This document shows positions 22,401-35,900 of a stretch of 64,000 bases of DNA, in pieces (within the stretch, counting starts at the first letter, position 1; each line of letters begins with the position of its first letter). The notes under the pieces are model-generated. The model did not search any database. It was not told the DNA's origin and worked only from the letters and a program-made list of their open reading frames with translations. The position numbers and the translations under genes were made by a program. Source of the DNA: Chondrilla cf. caribensis (taxonomy: Eukaryota > Porifera > Demospongiae > Chondrillida > Chondrillidae); NCBI GenBank assembly GCA_964020155.1, contig OZ026553.1, forward strand, positions 3,641,509-3,705,508, given 5' to 3'.

Positions 22401-24435
22401 CAGACCTAGCTGGGGACGTAATCTAACTTCTGAAACAATTCCCATCTCAATAGGTAGCCCGCAACTTCGGCTAAATTTGAAGGTGCTTAATATATATTCA
22501 ATGCATGGGCGAGTATAGGAGAGAAAACGCTAAGCACCTTTTTGCATAGCTCATGGAGGAGGGGGCGTGTCAACTTGATATTTTAGACAGACCTAGCTGG
22601 GGATGTAATCTAACTTCTGAAATAATTCCCATCTCAATAGGCGGCCTGTAACTCAAGCTACATTGGAAGGTGCTTAATATAATATTATTTTCAATGTATG
22701 GGAGAGTATAGGAGAGAAAACGCTAAGCACCTTTTTGCATAGCTCATGGGTGATCGAGGTGGCGTGTCAACTTGATATTTGAGACAGTCCTAGCTGAAGA
22801 CATGATCTAACTTCTGAAACAATTCCCATCTCAATAGCTAGCCCGACACTTCAGCTACATTGGAAGGTGCTTAATATATTTTCAATGTATGGGAGAGTAT
22901 AGGAGAGAAAACACTAAGCACCATTTTGCATAGCTCACGGAGGAGGGTGTGTGTCAATGTGATATTTTTGACAGATCTAGCTGGGTACGTAATCTAACTT
23001 CTGAAACAATTCCCATCTCAATAGGCGGCCTGTAACTCAAGCTACATTGGAAGGTGCTTAATATAATATTATTTTCAATGTATGGGAGAGTATAGGAGAG
23101 AAAACGCTAAGCACCTTTTTGCATAGCTCATGGGTGATCGAGGTGGCGTGTCAACTTGATATTTGAGACAGTCCTAGCTGAAGACATGATCTAACTTCTG
23201 AAACAATTCCCATCTCAATAGGTAGCCCGCAACTTCAGCTACATTGGAAGGTGCTTAATATATTTTCAATGCATGGGCGAGTATAGGAGAGAAAACGCAA
23301 AGCACCTTTTTGCATAGCTCATGGAGGAGGGGGCGTGTCAACGTGATATTTTAGACAGACCTAGCTCGGGACGTAATCTAACTTCTGAAACAATTCCCAT
23401 CTCAATAGGTAGCCCGCAACTTCAGCTACATTGGAAGGTGCTTAATATATTTTCATTGTATGGGAGAGTATAGGAGAGAAAACGCTAAGCACCTTTTTGC
23501 ATAGCTCATGGGTGAGGAGGCACGTCAACGTGATATTTTGGACGGACCTAGCTGGGTACATAATCTAACTTCAGAAACAATTCCCATCTCATTAGGTGGC
23601 ATGTAACTCCAGCTACATTGGAAGGTGCTTAATATATTTTTAATGTATGGGCGAGTATAGGAGAGAAAACGCTAAGCACCTTTTTGCATAACTCATGGGG
23701 GAGGGGGCGTGTCAACTTGATATTCTAGACAGACCTAGCTAGGGACATGAACTAACTTCTGAAACAATTTCCATCTCAATAGGTGGCCGTAACTCCAGCT
23801 ACATTTGAAGGTGCTTAATATATTATTTTCAATGTACGTATGGGAGAGTATAGGAGAGAAAACGCTAAGCACCGTTTTTCATAGATCATGGGGGAGGGAG
23901 CGTGTCAACTTGATATTTTAGACAGATCTAGCTAAAGATGTGAACGAACTTCAGAAACAATTCCCATCTCAATAGGTGGCCCGTAACTCCAGCTACATTG
24001 GAAGGCCCTTAATATATTTTCAATGTATGGAAGGTGCTTAGCATTTTCACTCCTATACGTACGTACTAGGAGTGAAAATGCTAAGCACCTTTGTGCATAG
24101 CTCATGGGGGAGGGGGCGTGAGAATATGATATTTTAGACAGACCTAGCTGGGGGTGTGAACTAACTTCTGAAACAATTCCCATCTTAACAAGTGGCCCAT
24201 AATCCCAGTTACATTCGGAGGTACTTAATATTTGTACAATGTATTGGAGGGTATAGGAGAGATAATGCTAAGCAACTTTTAGTGCAACCATGGGGAAGGG
24301 AGCATATCAACTTGATATTTTAGACAGACCTTGCTGGGGATATGAACTAACTTCTAAAACAATTCCCATCTCAATAGGTGGCCTGTAACCCCAGCTACAT
24401 TCAGAGGTGCTTAATATTTTTCGAAGAGAAATATT
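19472..24435 (+). repeat. 187-bp satellite array 2 (~26 monomers)
   Basis: Head-to-tail monomers in the same orientation as all other arrays. The left end (19490-21900) matches array 4 at 42590-45000 and the right end (22930-24435) matches 52170-53675. The same array ends were therefore duplicated while the interior changed length. Confidence 0.95.
24031..24091. repeat. 61-bp palindrome inside a satellite monomer
   Basis: The 25-bp arms 24031-24055 (AAGGTGCTTAGCATTTTCAC plus TCCTA) and 24067-24091 are perfect reverse complements around the 11-bp spacer TACGTACGTAC. The same structure is at 53270-53330. Confidence 0.96.
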
Positions 24436-25340
24436 ATAACCCATCTTAGTATATAATGTACATGGTGAGCCAGGCAACTTTATTTTGTCATCATGATGGA
24501 TTTTGTATGTACTAGATACTCAATAGTTGGTTCTGATGTCGTATGTGTATTGACGTTGACCATTGGTAAGTCCTAGCACCTTCTGGTGTGGTGCACTCAA
24601 TTGATAATTATTGATCGATTGATTGATTGATTGATATAATAAGCAAAAGAAACAGTTACTCTTGCATGTATTGGACCCCACCTGTGCCACATGCGCATAA
24701 TGTGTGCATGGGAGGGTGTGTGCAAGGTGCAGTGTGTGTATAGTAAAGTGTATGCACCGTAAAGGTAGTGGCATTTGTCTCAACTATGTACCAACATATA
24801 CACTGCTGGATTGATTACTCATTAATTATTATTGATTTTGTGTATTGTAGATGACATACATTCAGTGTCTAATGATTGTACATTTGGTGTAAATATATGA
24901 GAATATGAGAAGCACATTCACTTCATGAGATGAGTCAAGATGGTGCAGTGCATTGGTGACTTGCACTAATGTAATTTTGCAATTGTCCAGAAGTAACATC
25001 TTTAATCCTTTATGCTTAATCACTGAAACAATACGACTATATATTATATTATTCGGATTCACTTATATAAAATTATCCAATTATCTCAATGCACACATTG
25101 ATGCAGTACATGGTGCTAGTGCTGGTTATATTAATAAGTATATCACTCAATATTATCTAATGATTGTATTGTTACATATAGCATGCAATGTCATTTCATT
25201 ATTATTATTAAATAAATGCACATACAGTGTATTTCAAGCATTCAAATTTATAACAATTGATGGTACGGATTCAAGGAAACAGTTAATAGGCTTTACGTAC
25301 AATATGCTATACATAAGATAGAATGTAAAATAAAATTAAT

Positions 25341-26490
25341 ATGCTTCTTTGCAATTGAAGTCCGATAAGTTACACATCTTCCATGTCCTCTCATTCAAAC
25401 TTGCACCTCTCTCTGCCACACTTTACGCGTGCCCAGGGCATCCGACGAGGACGGGGAGGTGCTTCATGCCCCGTGGCCAAGGAGAACATGCCACTTGCCA
25501 CCACGCCTCAGCTGTTGATGTCATCGCACGTGTAGTCAACATCAAGCCATCGTCCCATGATATAGGGTGGTGGACTGGCTTCTCGGGAGGTCCAGATTTC
25601 AGAGCCGCGATCTTTTACGTCTGGCACACCGAGTATCACGGACGCCAGTCACCGATGTGGTCCTTTGTGACTTGATAGCTTCATGGGCCCGGAGACCCAA
25701 GAATCACGGATTTACCACCAATCCACGAACCAGAAGACAGATGAGCTGACTTCACATCGGTAATCATCAGAGTCAGGCCGGCAGGACACACATCAAACAG
25801 CGCAGCAGCTTCCTCAACGCGATGACAAGAGACTCCCCGGTAGGGCCCAAAACCTAAACTAGTGTAGCATGTCTGGACCCTACTATAGCCGCATGCGCAT
25901 GCTGTGTGCATAGGAGGGTGTGTGCAAGGCGCAGTGTGTGCATAGTAAAGTGTATGCAGCGTAAAGGTAATATGGCACGGCCTAACTTACGTGTGTGCGC
26001 CCGAAGGCAATAATAAAGGAAAAAGGGTGGTGAGCAGAGAGCCGCGTGGTTCCGACAACATAGCCTTCGCAGGAATCTACTTACAGGACCCCTAGGGGAG
26101 ACTAGCCGACCATGATCCCAGGCACCGCCCGCCTCCGAAGAGGACGGACGCCCAAACCTCGTCCGAGAACACTCGAGAGACCCGACGACTCACAGGAGAC
26201 CGGGACGTGTGAACTCCATGCGTGATCAAACAGCGAACCGAAGAAGGAGAGGGTAGAACAGCTAACCACGCTTGCGCTCGGGGCACCCCCTCCAATTCGA
26301 ATCCTCCAGCATCTGCAGCTTCCCCAGCACGGATCTACTCACGAAGAAAATGGACGCGACGTGATCTTTTATAGTTCGAGGTTTTGGCGGTTCCCAAACG
26401 ATGAATATTGATTTGACGGTGCTATGTGATGTTGTGCCAGACCCTAGGCGCCGGCAACAGCAGACGCATGACTCTAGCCATGATTGTCAC
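25341..26490. other. GC-rich core of cassette C2
   Basis: Nearly identical to the core of C1. The 108-codon plus-strand frame and 76-codon minus-strand frame are open. A 67-codon minus-strand frame (26295-26092) is open here and in C3, but C1 and C4 carry GATCTAAC in place of GATCAAAC, which puts a stop in it. That argues against this third frame being a conserved protein. Confidence 0.5.
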
Positions 26491-26700
26491 TTTGTCACAA
26501 CATGCTCCGAACACTAAACAAACATCCCATTTCTAAATAAACATGCATGTTTCAAACTATAAACAATCATGTTCCAAACTGTAAACATACATGTTTCAAA
26601 CTTCAAACAATCATGTTCCAAACTGTAAACAAACATGTTTTCTATGCATGTGTATGGATGTGCATTTGCATATGCTGTTAGATGTGCATGTGCATGTATG

Positions 26701-26890
<190 letters not shown>

Positions 26891-27532
26891 CTGATTGCCT
26901 GCCTGTCTGCCTGCATTCATGTGTTCCTGAATGTGTGTGTATGGCACATCTTGCTATCACATGGATACTGGTGGATCTGTGGGGACCAGTAATAAATTTA
27001 ACATTATCTAGCTATTCACCACCAGCTCCATAGTAGATACAGGAGAGTGTACATGCATCAGTATTTGTGTTATTCATTTTCACATGTATACTTGTATATA
27101 CAATGATGTTTGTAAATGTCTACTATGATGGTAAACACAATGATATAGCATGCATTTCAACATCACTGACTCCATTTGGTAAATTACCATACATATGTAT
27201 GCATGATATATGTGTGTGAGTGCATGTAAGTGCACGTGTGTACATATGGATGCAAGTATGAGTCTGTGCATATATTATTGTGCATGAGCATGAGTGTGTG
27301 TAGTACATACATTATTGGTTATAATCCTATTATGTAGCCGGAGTATCATAATTTGTGACAATACTTTATTATACCTGATTGTATAATGTTAATTTACTGT
27401 TAAACATGATCTATTATTATGACATTCTGCACAATGCACAACTTGCATCTATACATGCTGCAAGAGTACTCACTGTGTGTGTGATTTGATATTGATAACA
27501 AAGAGTAAATGTCCAATAATTACATGAATGTA

Positions 27533-28695
27533 GCTAACCCGTAACCCCAGCTACATTCGGAGGTACTTAATCTTTTTCGATGTATTGGAGAGTATAGGAG
27601 AGAAAACGCTAAGCACATTCTTGCATAGCTCATGGGGGAGGGGGCGTGTCAACTTGATATTTTAGACAGACCTAGCTGGGAATGTGAAATAACTTCTGAA
27701 ACAATTCGGATCTTCGTAGCTAACCTGTAACCCCATCTACATTCAGAGGTGCTTAATTTTTTCAATGTATGGCAGAGTATAGGAGAGAAAACGCTAAGCA
27801 CATTTTGCATAGCTCATGGGGTAGGGGACATGTCAACATGATATTTCAGATAGACCTAGCTAGGGATGTGAACTACCTTGTGAAACAATTCAAATTTTCG
27901 TAGCTAACCCGTAACTCCAGCTACATTGGGAGGTGCTAAATATTTTTTCAATGTATTGGATAGCATAAGAGAATAAACGTTAAGCACCTTTTTGAATAGC
28001 TCATGGGAACGTGGGCGTGTCAACGTGATATTATCACCAGACTAACGAAACAATTCCCATCTCTGTAGGTAACCTATAACCCAAGCTACATTCGGATGGG
28101 GCTTAATATTTTTTCAATGTATTGGAGAGTATAGGAGAGAAAACGCTAAGCAGCTTTGTGCATAGCTCATGGGTGAGGGGGCGTGTCAACTTGATATTTT
28201 AGACAGATGTAGTCGGGGACATGAAATAACGTCTGAAACAATTTCCATATTAATAGGTGGCCCGTAACTCCAGCTACATTCGAAGGTGCTTAATAGTTTT
28301 TCATTGTACGTATGGGAGAGTATAGGAGAGTAAACGCTAAGCACCTTTTTGCATACTTCATGGGGGAGGGGGCGTGTCAGCTTGATATTTTAGGCAGACC
28401 TAGCTGGGGATGCAAACTAACTTCTGAAATAATTTTCATCTCAATAGGTGGCCTGTAACTCCAGCTACATTTGAAGGTGTTAAATATTTTTTCAATGTGT
28501 GGGAGAGTATAGGAGAGAAAACGCTAAGCACCGTTTTGCATACCTCTTGGGAGTGGTGGCGTGTCAACTTGATATTTTAGACAGATCTAGTTGAAGACAT
28601 GAACTAACGTCTGAAACAATTCCCATCCCAATAGGTGGCCCGTGACTCCAGCTACATTCAAAGGTGCTCAATATTTTTCAATGTATTAGATAGTA
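27533..28695 (+). repeat. 187-bp satellite array 3, left block (~6 monomers)
   Basis: Same monomer family. It is close in sequence to the starts of arrays 2 and 4, and is cut off at GTATACATAAGTGTAATACC by the ~360-bp hairpin repeat. Confidence 0.94.
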
Positions 28696-29985
28696 TACAT
28701 AAGTGTAATACCCCTTGTAGTGCTCACTCAGGTAATTTCACATCCCGTTGGTAGTCGCCAAGGGCTGCCCAGTGTCTGTGCCAAACTCACCAACATAATT
28801 TGGGATGCATCCAAACCGTCTTGAGTGTGCTATAAGCCTTGTGGTGACAAGGATAAAAATTGACATTTTTTACTTGTCACCACGACCTCTCCTGTGTGCA
28901 CATATTTCATCATAGCTCTAATACGAATGCATGGACACACTCCTGGAACTAATACGGTCCTTCTGATAGCAAAAACGATGAGTTATCTTGCCGATCAAAA
29001 TTTCTCCCAGGTGTCCACATGGCACATAGCATTATACATTTGTATGTACATTTCAAATATAAGTGTAATATGCCTTGTGGTGATCACTCATGCAATTTCA
29101 CATTCCATTGCTGGTGATCAAGGGCTGCCCAGTGTCTATGCCAAACTCACCAACATAATTTGGGATGCATCCAAACCGTCTCAAGTGTGCTATAAGCCTC
29201 GTGGTGACAAGCATAAAAATTGACATTTTTTTACTTGTCACCACGGCCTCTCCTGTGTGCATATAATGCATGGTAGCTCTAATACGAATGCATGGACACA
29301 CTCCTGGAACTAACACGGTCCTTCTGATAGCAATAACAATGAGTTATCTTGCCGATCAAAATTTTTCCCAGGTGTCCATATGGCATATAGCATTATACAT
29401 TTGTATGTACATTTCAAATATAAGTGTAATGCGCCTTGTGGTGATCACTCATATAATTTCACATTCCGTTGCTGGTGATCAAGGGCTGCCCAGTGTCTAT
29501 GCCAAACTCACCAACATAATTTGGGATGCATCCAAACCGTTTCGAGTGTGCTATAAGCCTCGTGGTGACAAGGATAAAAATTGACATTTTTTACTTGTCA
29601 CCACGACCTCTCCTGTGTGCACATAATGCATCTAATACGAATGCATGGACACACTCCTGGAACAAATACAGTCCTTCTGATAGCAAAAACGATGAGTTAT
29701 CTTGCCGATCAAAATTTCTCCCAGGTGTCCACATGGCACATAGCATTATACATTTGTATGTACATTTCAAATATAAGTGTAATATGCCTTGTGGTGATCA
29801 CTCATGCAATTTCACATTCCGTTGCTGGTGATCAAGGGCTACACATTGTCCATGCCAAACTCACCAACACAATTTGGGATGCATCCAAACTGTCTTGAGG
29901 GTGCTATAGGTCTCGTGGTGACAAACAATAAAATGTCTATTTATATGCTTATCACCACGACCTCTCCTGTGTGCACATAATGCAT
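28696..29985 (+). repeat. ~360-bp tandem repeat with internal hairpin (3.6 units)
   Basis: Units begin about 28701, 29061, 29424 and 29777, with common words AAGGGCTGCCCAGTGTCT, ACATAATTTGGGATGCATCC and GGACACACTCCTGGAAC. Spacing between equivalent points is 361 and 353 bp. Each unit has inverted GTGGTGACAAG and CTTGTCACCAC (for example 28841-28851 and 28873-28883). Open frames of 100-110 codons repeat from unit to unit, as expected for any tandem repeat, and I assign no protein. Confidence 0.93.
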
Positions 29986-32900
29986 CATACGTAGAAGAAT
30001 AAACGCTAAGTAACTTTTTGTATAGCTCATGGAAGAGTCGTTGTGTCAACCTGATTTTTGTACCAGTCTTGGGGAAGTGGACTATCTTATGAAACAATTC
30101 CCATCTCATTAGGTGTCCCGTAACCCCAGCTACATTCAAAGGTGCTTAATATATTTTTTATGTATAGGACGGTATAGGAGAGAAAACGCTAAGCATCTTT
30201 TTGCATAGCTCATGGAGAAGGAGGCGTGTCAACATGATATTTTAGACAGCCCTAGCTCAAGATGTAAACTAACTTCTGAATAATTCCCATCTCAATATGT
30301 GGCCCGTGACTCCAGCTACATTCGAAGGTGCTTCATATATTTTCAATGTATGGGAGAGTATAGGAGAGAAAACGCTAAGCACCTTTTTGCATAGCTCATG
30401 GGGGAGGTGGCGTGTCAACTTGATAATTTAAACAGACCTAGCTAAAGACGTGAACTAACTTCTGAAACAATTCCCATCCCAATAAGTGGCACGTAACTCC
30501 AGCTACATTCGAAGGTGCTTAATATATTTTCAATGTATGGGAGAGTATAGGAGAGAAAACGCTAAGCACCTTTTTGCATAGCTGAAAGGTGAGGGGGTGT
30601 TTCAATGTGATACTTTAGACAGACCTAGCTGGGTACGTAATCTAACTTCTGAAACAATTCCCATCTCAATAGGCGGCCTGTAACTCAAGCTACATTGGAA
30701 GGTGCTTAATATATTTTCAATGTATGGGAGGGGATAGGAGAGAAAACGCTAAGCACCTTTTAGCATAGCTCATGGGGGACGGGGCATGTCAACTTGATAT
30801 TCTAGACAGACCTATCTAGAGATGTCAACTAACTTTTGAAGCAATTCCCGTCTCAATATGTGGCCTATAACCCTAGCTACATTTGAAGGTGCTTGATATT
30901 TTTTCATTGTATGGGAGAATATAGGAGAGAAAACGCTAAGCCCCTTTTGCATAACTCATGGAGGAGGGGGCGTGCTAACGTGATATTTTAGAAAGACCTA
31001 GCTGAAGATGTAATCTAACTTCTGAAAATATTCCCATCTCAATAGGTAGCCTGCAACTTCGGCTACATTTGAAGGTGCTTAATAATTATATTTTCAATGT
31101 ATGAGAGAGTATAGGAGAGAAATCGCTAAGCACCTTTTTGCATAGCTCATGGAGGAGGGGGCGTGTCAACGTGATATTTTAGACAGACCTAGCTGGGGAC
31201 GTAATCTAACTTCTGAAACAATTCCCATCTCAATAGGTGGCCTGTAACCCCAGCTACATTCGAAGGTGCTCAATATTTTTTCATTGTATGGGAGGGGATA
31301 GGAGAGAAAACGCTAAGCACCTTTTAGCATAGCTCATGGGGGACGGGGCATGTCAACTTGATATTTTAGACAGACCTATCTAGGGATGTCAACTAACTTT
31401 TGAAGCAATTCCCATCTCAATAAGTGGCCTATAACCCTAGCTACATTTGAAGGTGCTTAATATTTTTTCATTGTATGGGAGAATATAGGAGAGAAAACGC
31501 TAAGCCCCTTTTGCATAACTCATGGAGGAGGGGGCGTGCTAACGTGATATTTTAGAAAGATCTAGCTGAAGATGTAATCTAACTTCTGAAAATATTCCCA
31601 TCTCAATAGGTGGCCCGTAACCCCAGCTACATTCGAAGGTGCTTGATATTTTTTCAATGTATGGGCGAGTATAGGAGAGAAATCGCTAAGCACCTTTTTG
31701 CATAGCTCATGGAGGAGGGGGCGTGTCAACGTGATATTTTAGACAGACCTAACTGGGGACGTATTCTAACTTCTGAAACAATTCCCATCTCAATAGCTAG
31801 CCCGGAACTTCAGCTACATTGGAAGGTGCTTAATATATTTTCAATGTATGGGCGAGTATAAGAGAGAAAACGCTAAGCACCTTTTTGCATAGCTCATGGA
31901 GGAGAGAGCGTGTTAACGTAATATTATAGACAGACCTAGCTGAAGACGTAATCTAACTTCTGAAAATATTCCCATCTCAATAGATGGCCCGTAACCCCAG
32001 CTACATTGGAAGGTGCATAATATATTTTCAATGTATGGGAGAGTATAGGAGAGAAAACGCTAAGCACCTTTTTGCATAGCTCATGGGGGAGGGGGCGTGT
32101 CAACTTAATATTTTAGACAGACCTACCTGGGGATGTCAACTTACTTTTGAAGCAATTCCCATCTCAAAAGGTGGCCGATAACCCCAGCTACATTGGAAGG
32201 TGCTTAATATATTTTCAATGTATGGGAGAGTATAGGAGAGAAAACGCTAAGCACCTTTTTTGCATAGCTGAAGGGTGAGGGGGTGTTTCAATGTGATACT
32301 TTAGACAGACCTAGCTGGGTACGTAATCTAACTTCTGAAACAATTCCCATCTCAATAGGTGGCCCGTAACCCCAGCTACATTGGAAGGTGCTTAATATAA
32401 TTTCAATGTATGGGAGGGGATAGGAGAGAAAACGCTAAGCACCTTTTTGCATAGCTCATGGGTGAGGAGGCATGTCAACGTGATATTTTAGACAGACGTA
32501 GTTGGGTACGTAATATAACTTCTGAAACAATTCCCATCTCAATAGGTGGCCCGTAACCCCAGCTACATGCGAAGGTCCTCAATATTTTTTCATTGTACGT
32601 ATGGGAGGGGATAGGAGAGAAAACGCTAAGCACCTTTTTGCATAGCTCATGGGGAGGGGGTGTGTCAATGTGATATTTTAGACAGACCTAGCTGGGGACG
32701 TAATCTAACTTCTGAAACAATTCCTATCTCATTAGGTGGTCCATAACCCCAGCTACATTTGAAGGTGCTTAATATATTTTCAATGTATGGGCGAGTATAG
32801 GAGAGAAAACGCTAAGCACCTTTTTGCATAGCTCATGGGTGAGGAGGCGTGTCAACTTGATATTTTAGACAGACCTAGCTGGGTACGTAATCTAATTTCT

Positions 32901-35900
32901 GAAACAATTCCCATCTCAATAGCTAGCCCGCAACTTCAGCTACATTGGAAGGTGCTCAATATATTTTCAATGTATGGGCGAGTATAAGAGAGAAAACACT
33001 AAGCACCTTTTTGCATAGCTCATGGGTGAGGGGGGGCGTGTCAACTTGATATTTTAGACAGACCTACCTGGGGATGTCAACTTACTTTTGAAGCAATTCC
33101 CATCTCAAAAGGTGGCCTATAACCCCAGCTACATTGGAAGGTGCTTAATGTATGGGAGAGTATAAGAGAGAAAACGCTAAGCACCTTTTTGCATAGCTCA
33201 TGGGTGAGGAGGCGTGCTAACTTGATAATATAGACAGATTTAGCTGGGGACGTAATCTAACTTCTGAAACAATTCCCATCTCAATAGGCGGCCTGTAACC
33301 CTAGCTACATTGGAAGGTGCTTAATATATTTTCAATGTATGGGAGGGGATAGGAGAGAAAACACTAAGCACCTTTTTGCATAGCTCATGGGTGAGGATGC
33401 GTGTCAACGTGATATTTTAGACAGACCTATCTGGGGATGTCAACTAACTTTTGAAGCAATTCCCATCTCAAAAGGTGGCCTATAACCCCAGCTAAATTGG
33501 AAGGTGCTTTATAAACTTTCAATGTATGGGAGAGTATAGGAGAGAAAACGTTAAGCACCTTTTTGCATAGCTCATGGGGGAGGGGGCGTGTCAATGTCAT
33601 ATTTTAAACAGACTTAGCTGAAGACATGATCTAACTTCTAAAACAATTCCCATCTCAATAGGTGGCCCGTAACCCCAGCTACATTCGAAGGTGCTCCATA
33701 TTTTTTCATTGTACGTATGGGAGGGGATAGGAGAGAAAACGCTAAGCACCTTTTCGCATAGCTCATGGGGGAGGGTGTTTGTCAATGTGATATTTTAGAC
33801 AGACCTAGCTGGGGACGTAATCTAACTTCTGAAACAATTCCCATCTCAATAGGTAGCCCGCAACTTCGGCTACATTGGAAGGTGCTTAATATATTTTCAA
33901 TGTATGGGAGAGTATAGGAGAGAAAACACTAAGCACCTTTTTGCATAGCTCATGGGGACGGGGGCGTGTCAATGTGATATTTTAGACAGACCTAGCCGAA
34001 GACGTGATCTAACTTCTGAAACAATTCCCATCTCATTAGGTGGTCCATAACCCCAGCTACATTCGAAGGTGCTTATTATATTTTCAATGTATGGGCGAGT
34101 ATAAGAGAAAAAACGCTAAGCACCTTTTTGCATAGCTCATGGGTGAGGGGGCGTGTCAACTTGATATTGTAGACAGACCTACCTGGGGATGTCAACTAAC
34201 TTTTGAAGCAATTCCCATCTCAAAAGGTGGCCTATAACCCCAGCTACATTGGAAGGTACTTAATATATTTTCAATGTATGAGAGAGTATAGGAGAGAAAA
34301 CGCTAAGCACCTTTTTGCATAGCTCATGGGTGAGAGTGTGTGTCAATTTGATAATTTAGACAGACCTAGCTGAAGACGTGAACTAACTTCTGAAACAATT
34401 CCCATCTCATTAGGTGGTCCGTAACTCCAGCTACATTCCAAGGTGCTTAATATATTTTCAATGTATGGGGGAGTATAGGAGAGAAAACGCTAAGCACCTT
34501 TTTGCATAGCTCATGGGGGAGGAGGTGTGTCAACTTGATATTTCAGACAGACCTAGCTGAAGACATGATCTAACTTCTAAAACAATTCCCATCTCAATAG
34601 GTGGCCCGTAACCCCAGCTACATTCGAAGGTGCTGAATATTTTTTCATTGTATCGGAGGGGATAGGCAAGAGAACGCTAAGCACCTTTTTGCATAGCTCA
34701 TGGGGGAGGGTGTGTGTCAATGTGATATTTTAGACAGACCTAGCTGGGTACGTAATCTAATTTCTGAAACAATTCCCATCTCAATAGCTAGCCCGCAACT
34801 TCAGCTACATTGGAAGGTGCTCAATATATTTTCAATGTACGTATGGGCGAGTATAAGAGAGAAAACGCTAAGCACCTTTTTGCATAGCTCATGGGTGAGG
34901 GGGGGCGTGTCAACTTGATATTTTAGACAGACCTACCTGGGGATGTCAACTTACTTTTGAAGCAATTCCCATCTCAAAAGGTGGCCTATAACCCCAGCTA
35001 CATTGGAAGGTGCTTAATGTATGGGAGAGTATAAGAGAGAAAACGCTAAGCACCTTTTTGCATAGCTTATGGGTGAGGAGGCGTGCTAACTTGATAATAT
35101 AGACAGATTTAGCTGGGGACGTAATCTAACTTCTGAAACAATTCCCATCTCAATAGGCGGCCTGTAACCCTAGCTACATTGGAAGGTGCTTAATATATTT
35201 TCAATGTATGGGAGGGGATAGGAGAGAAAACACTAAGCACCTTTTTGCATAGCTCATGGGTGAGGATGCGTGTCAACGTGATATTTTAGACAGACCTATC
35301 TGGGGATGTCAACTAACTTTTGAAGCAATTCCCATCTCAAAAGGTGGCCTATAACCCCAGCTAAATTGGAAGGTGCTTTATAAACTTTCAATGTATGGGA
35401 GAGTATAGGAGAGAAAACGTTAAGCACCTTTTTGCATAGCTCATGGGGGAGGGGGCGTGTCAATGTCATATTTTAAACAGACTTAGCTGAAGACATGATC
35501 TAACTTCTAAAACAATTCCCATCTCAATAGGTGGCCCGTAACCCCAGCTACATTCGAAGGTGCTCCATATTTTTTCATTGTATGGGAGGGGATAGGAGAG
35601 AAAACGCTAAGCACCTTTTAGCATAGCTCATGGGGGAGGGTGTTTGTCAATGTGATATTTTAGACAGACCTAGCTGGGGACGTAATCTAACTTCTGAAAC
35701 AATTCCCATCTCAATAGGTAGCCCGCAACTTCGGCTACATTGGAAGGTGCTTAATATATTTTCAATGTATGGGAGAGTATAGGAGAGAAAACACTAAGCA
35801 CCTTTTTGCATAGCTCATGGGGACGGGGGCGTGTCAATGTGATATTTTAGACAGACCTAGCCGAAGACGTGATCTAACTTCTGAAACAATTCCCATCTCA

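Noticed and set aside
23932..24183. Minus-strand open frames of 60-90 codons in the 187-bp satellite (SEVSSHPQLGLSKIS-like words)
   Set aside because: The same peptide words appear in many monomers with random stops and frame changes, as expected for satellite DNA.
28894..29898. Repeated open frames of about 100 codons in the 360-bp tandem units
   Set aside because: Frames recur because the DNA repeats. The start points differ between units, and the sequence includes a perfect hairpin and no family motif.
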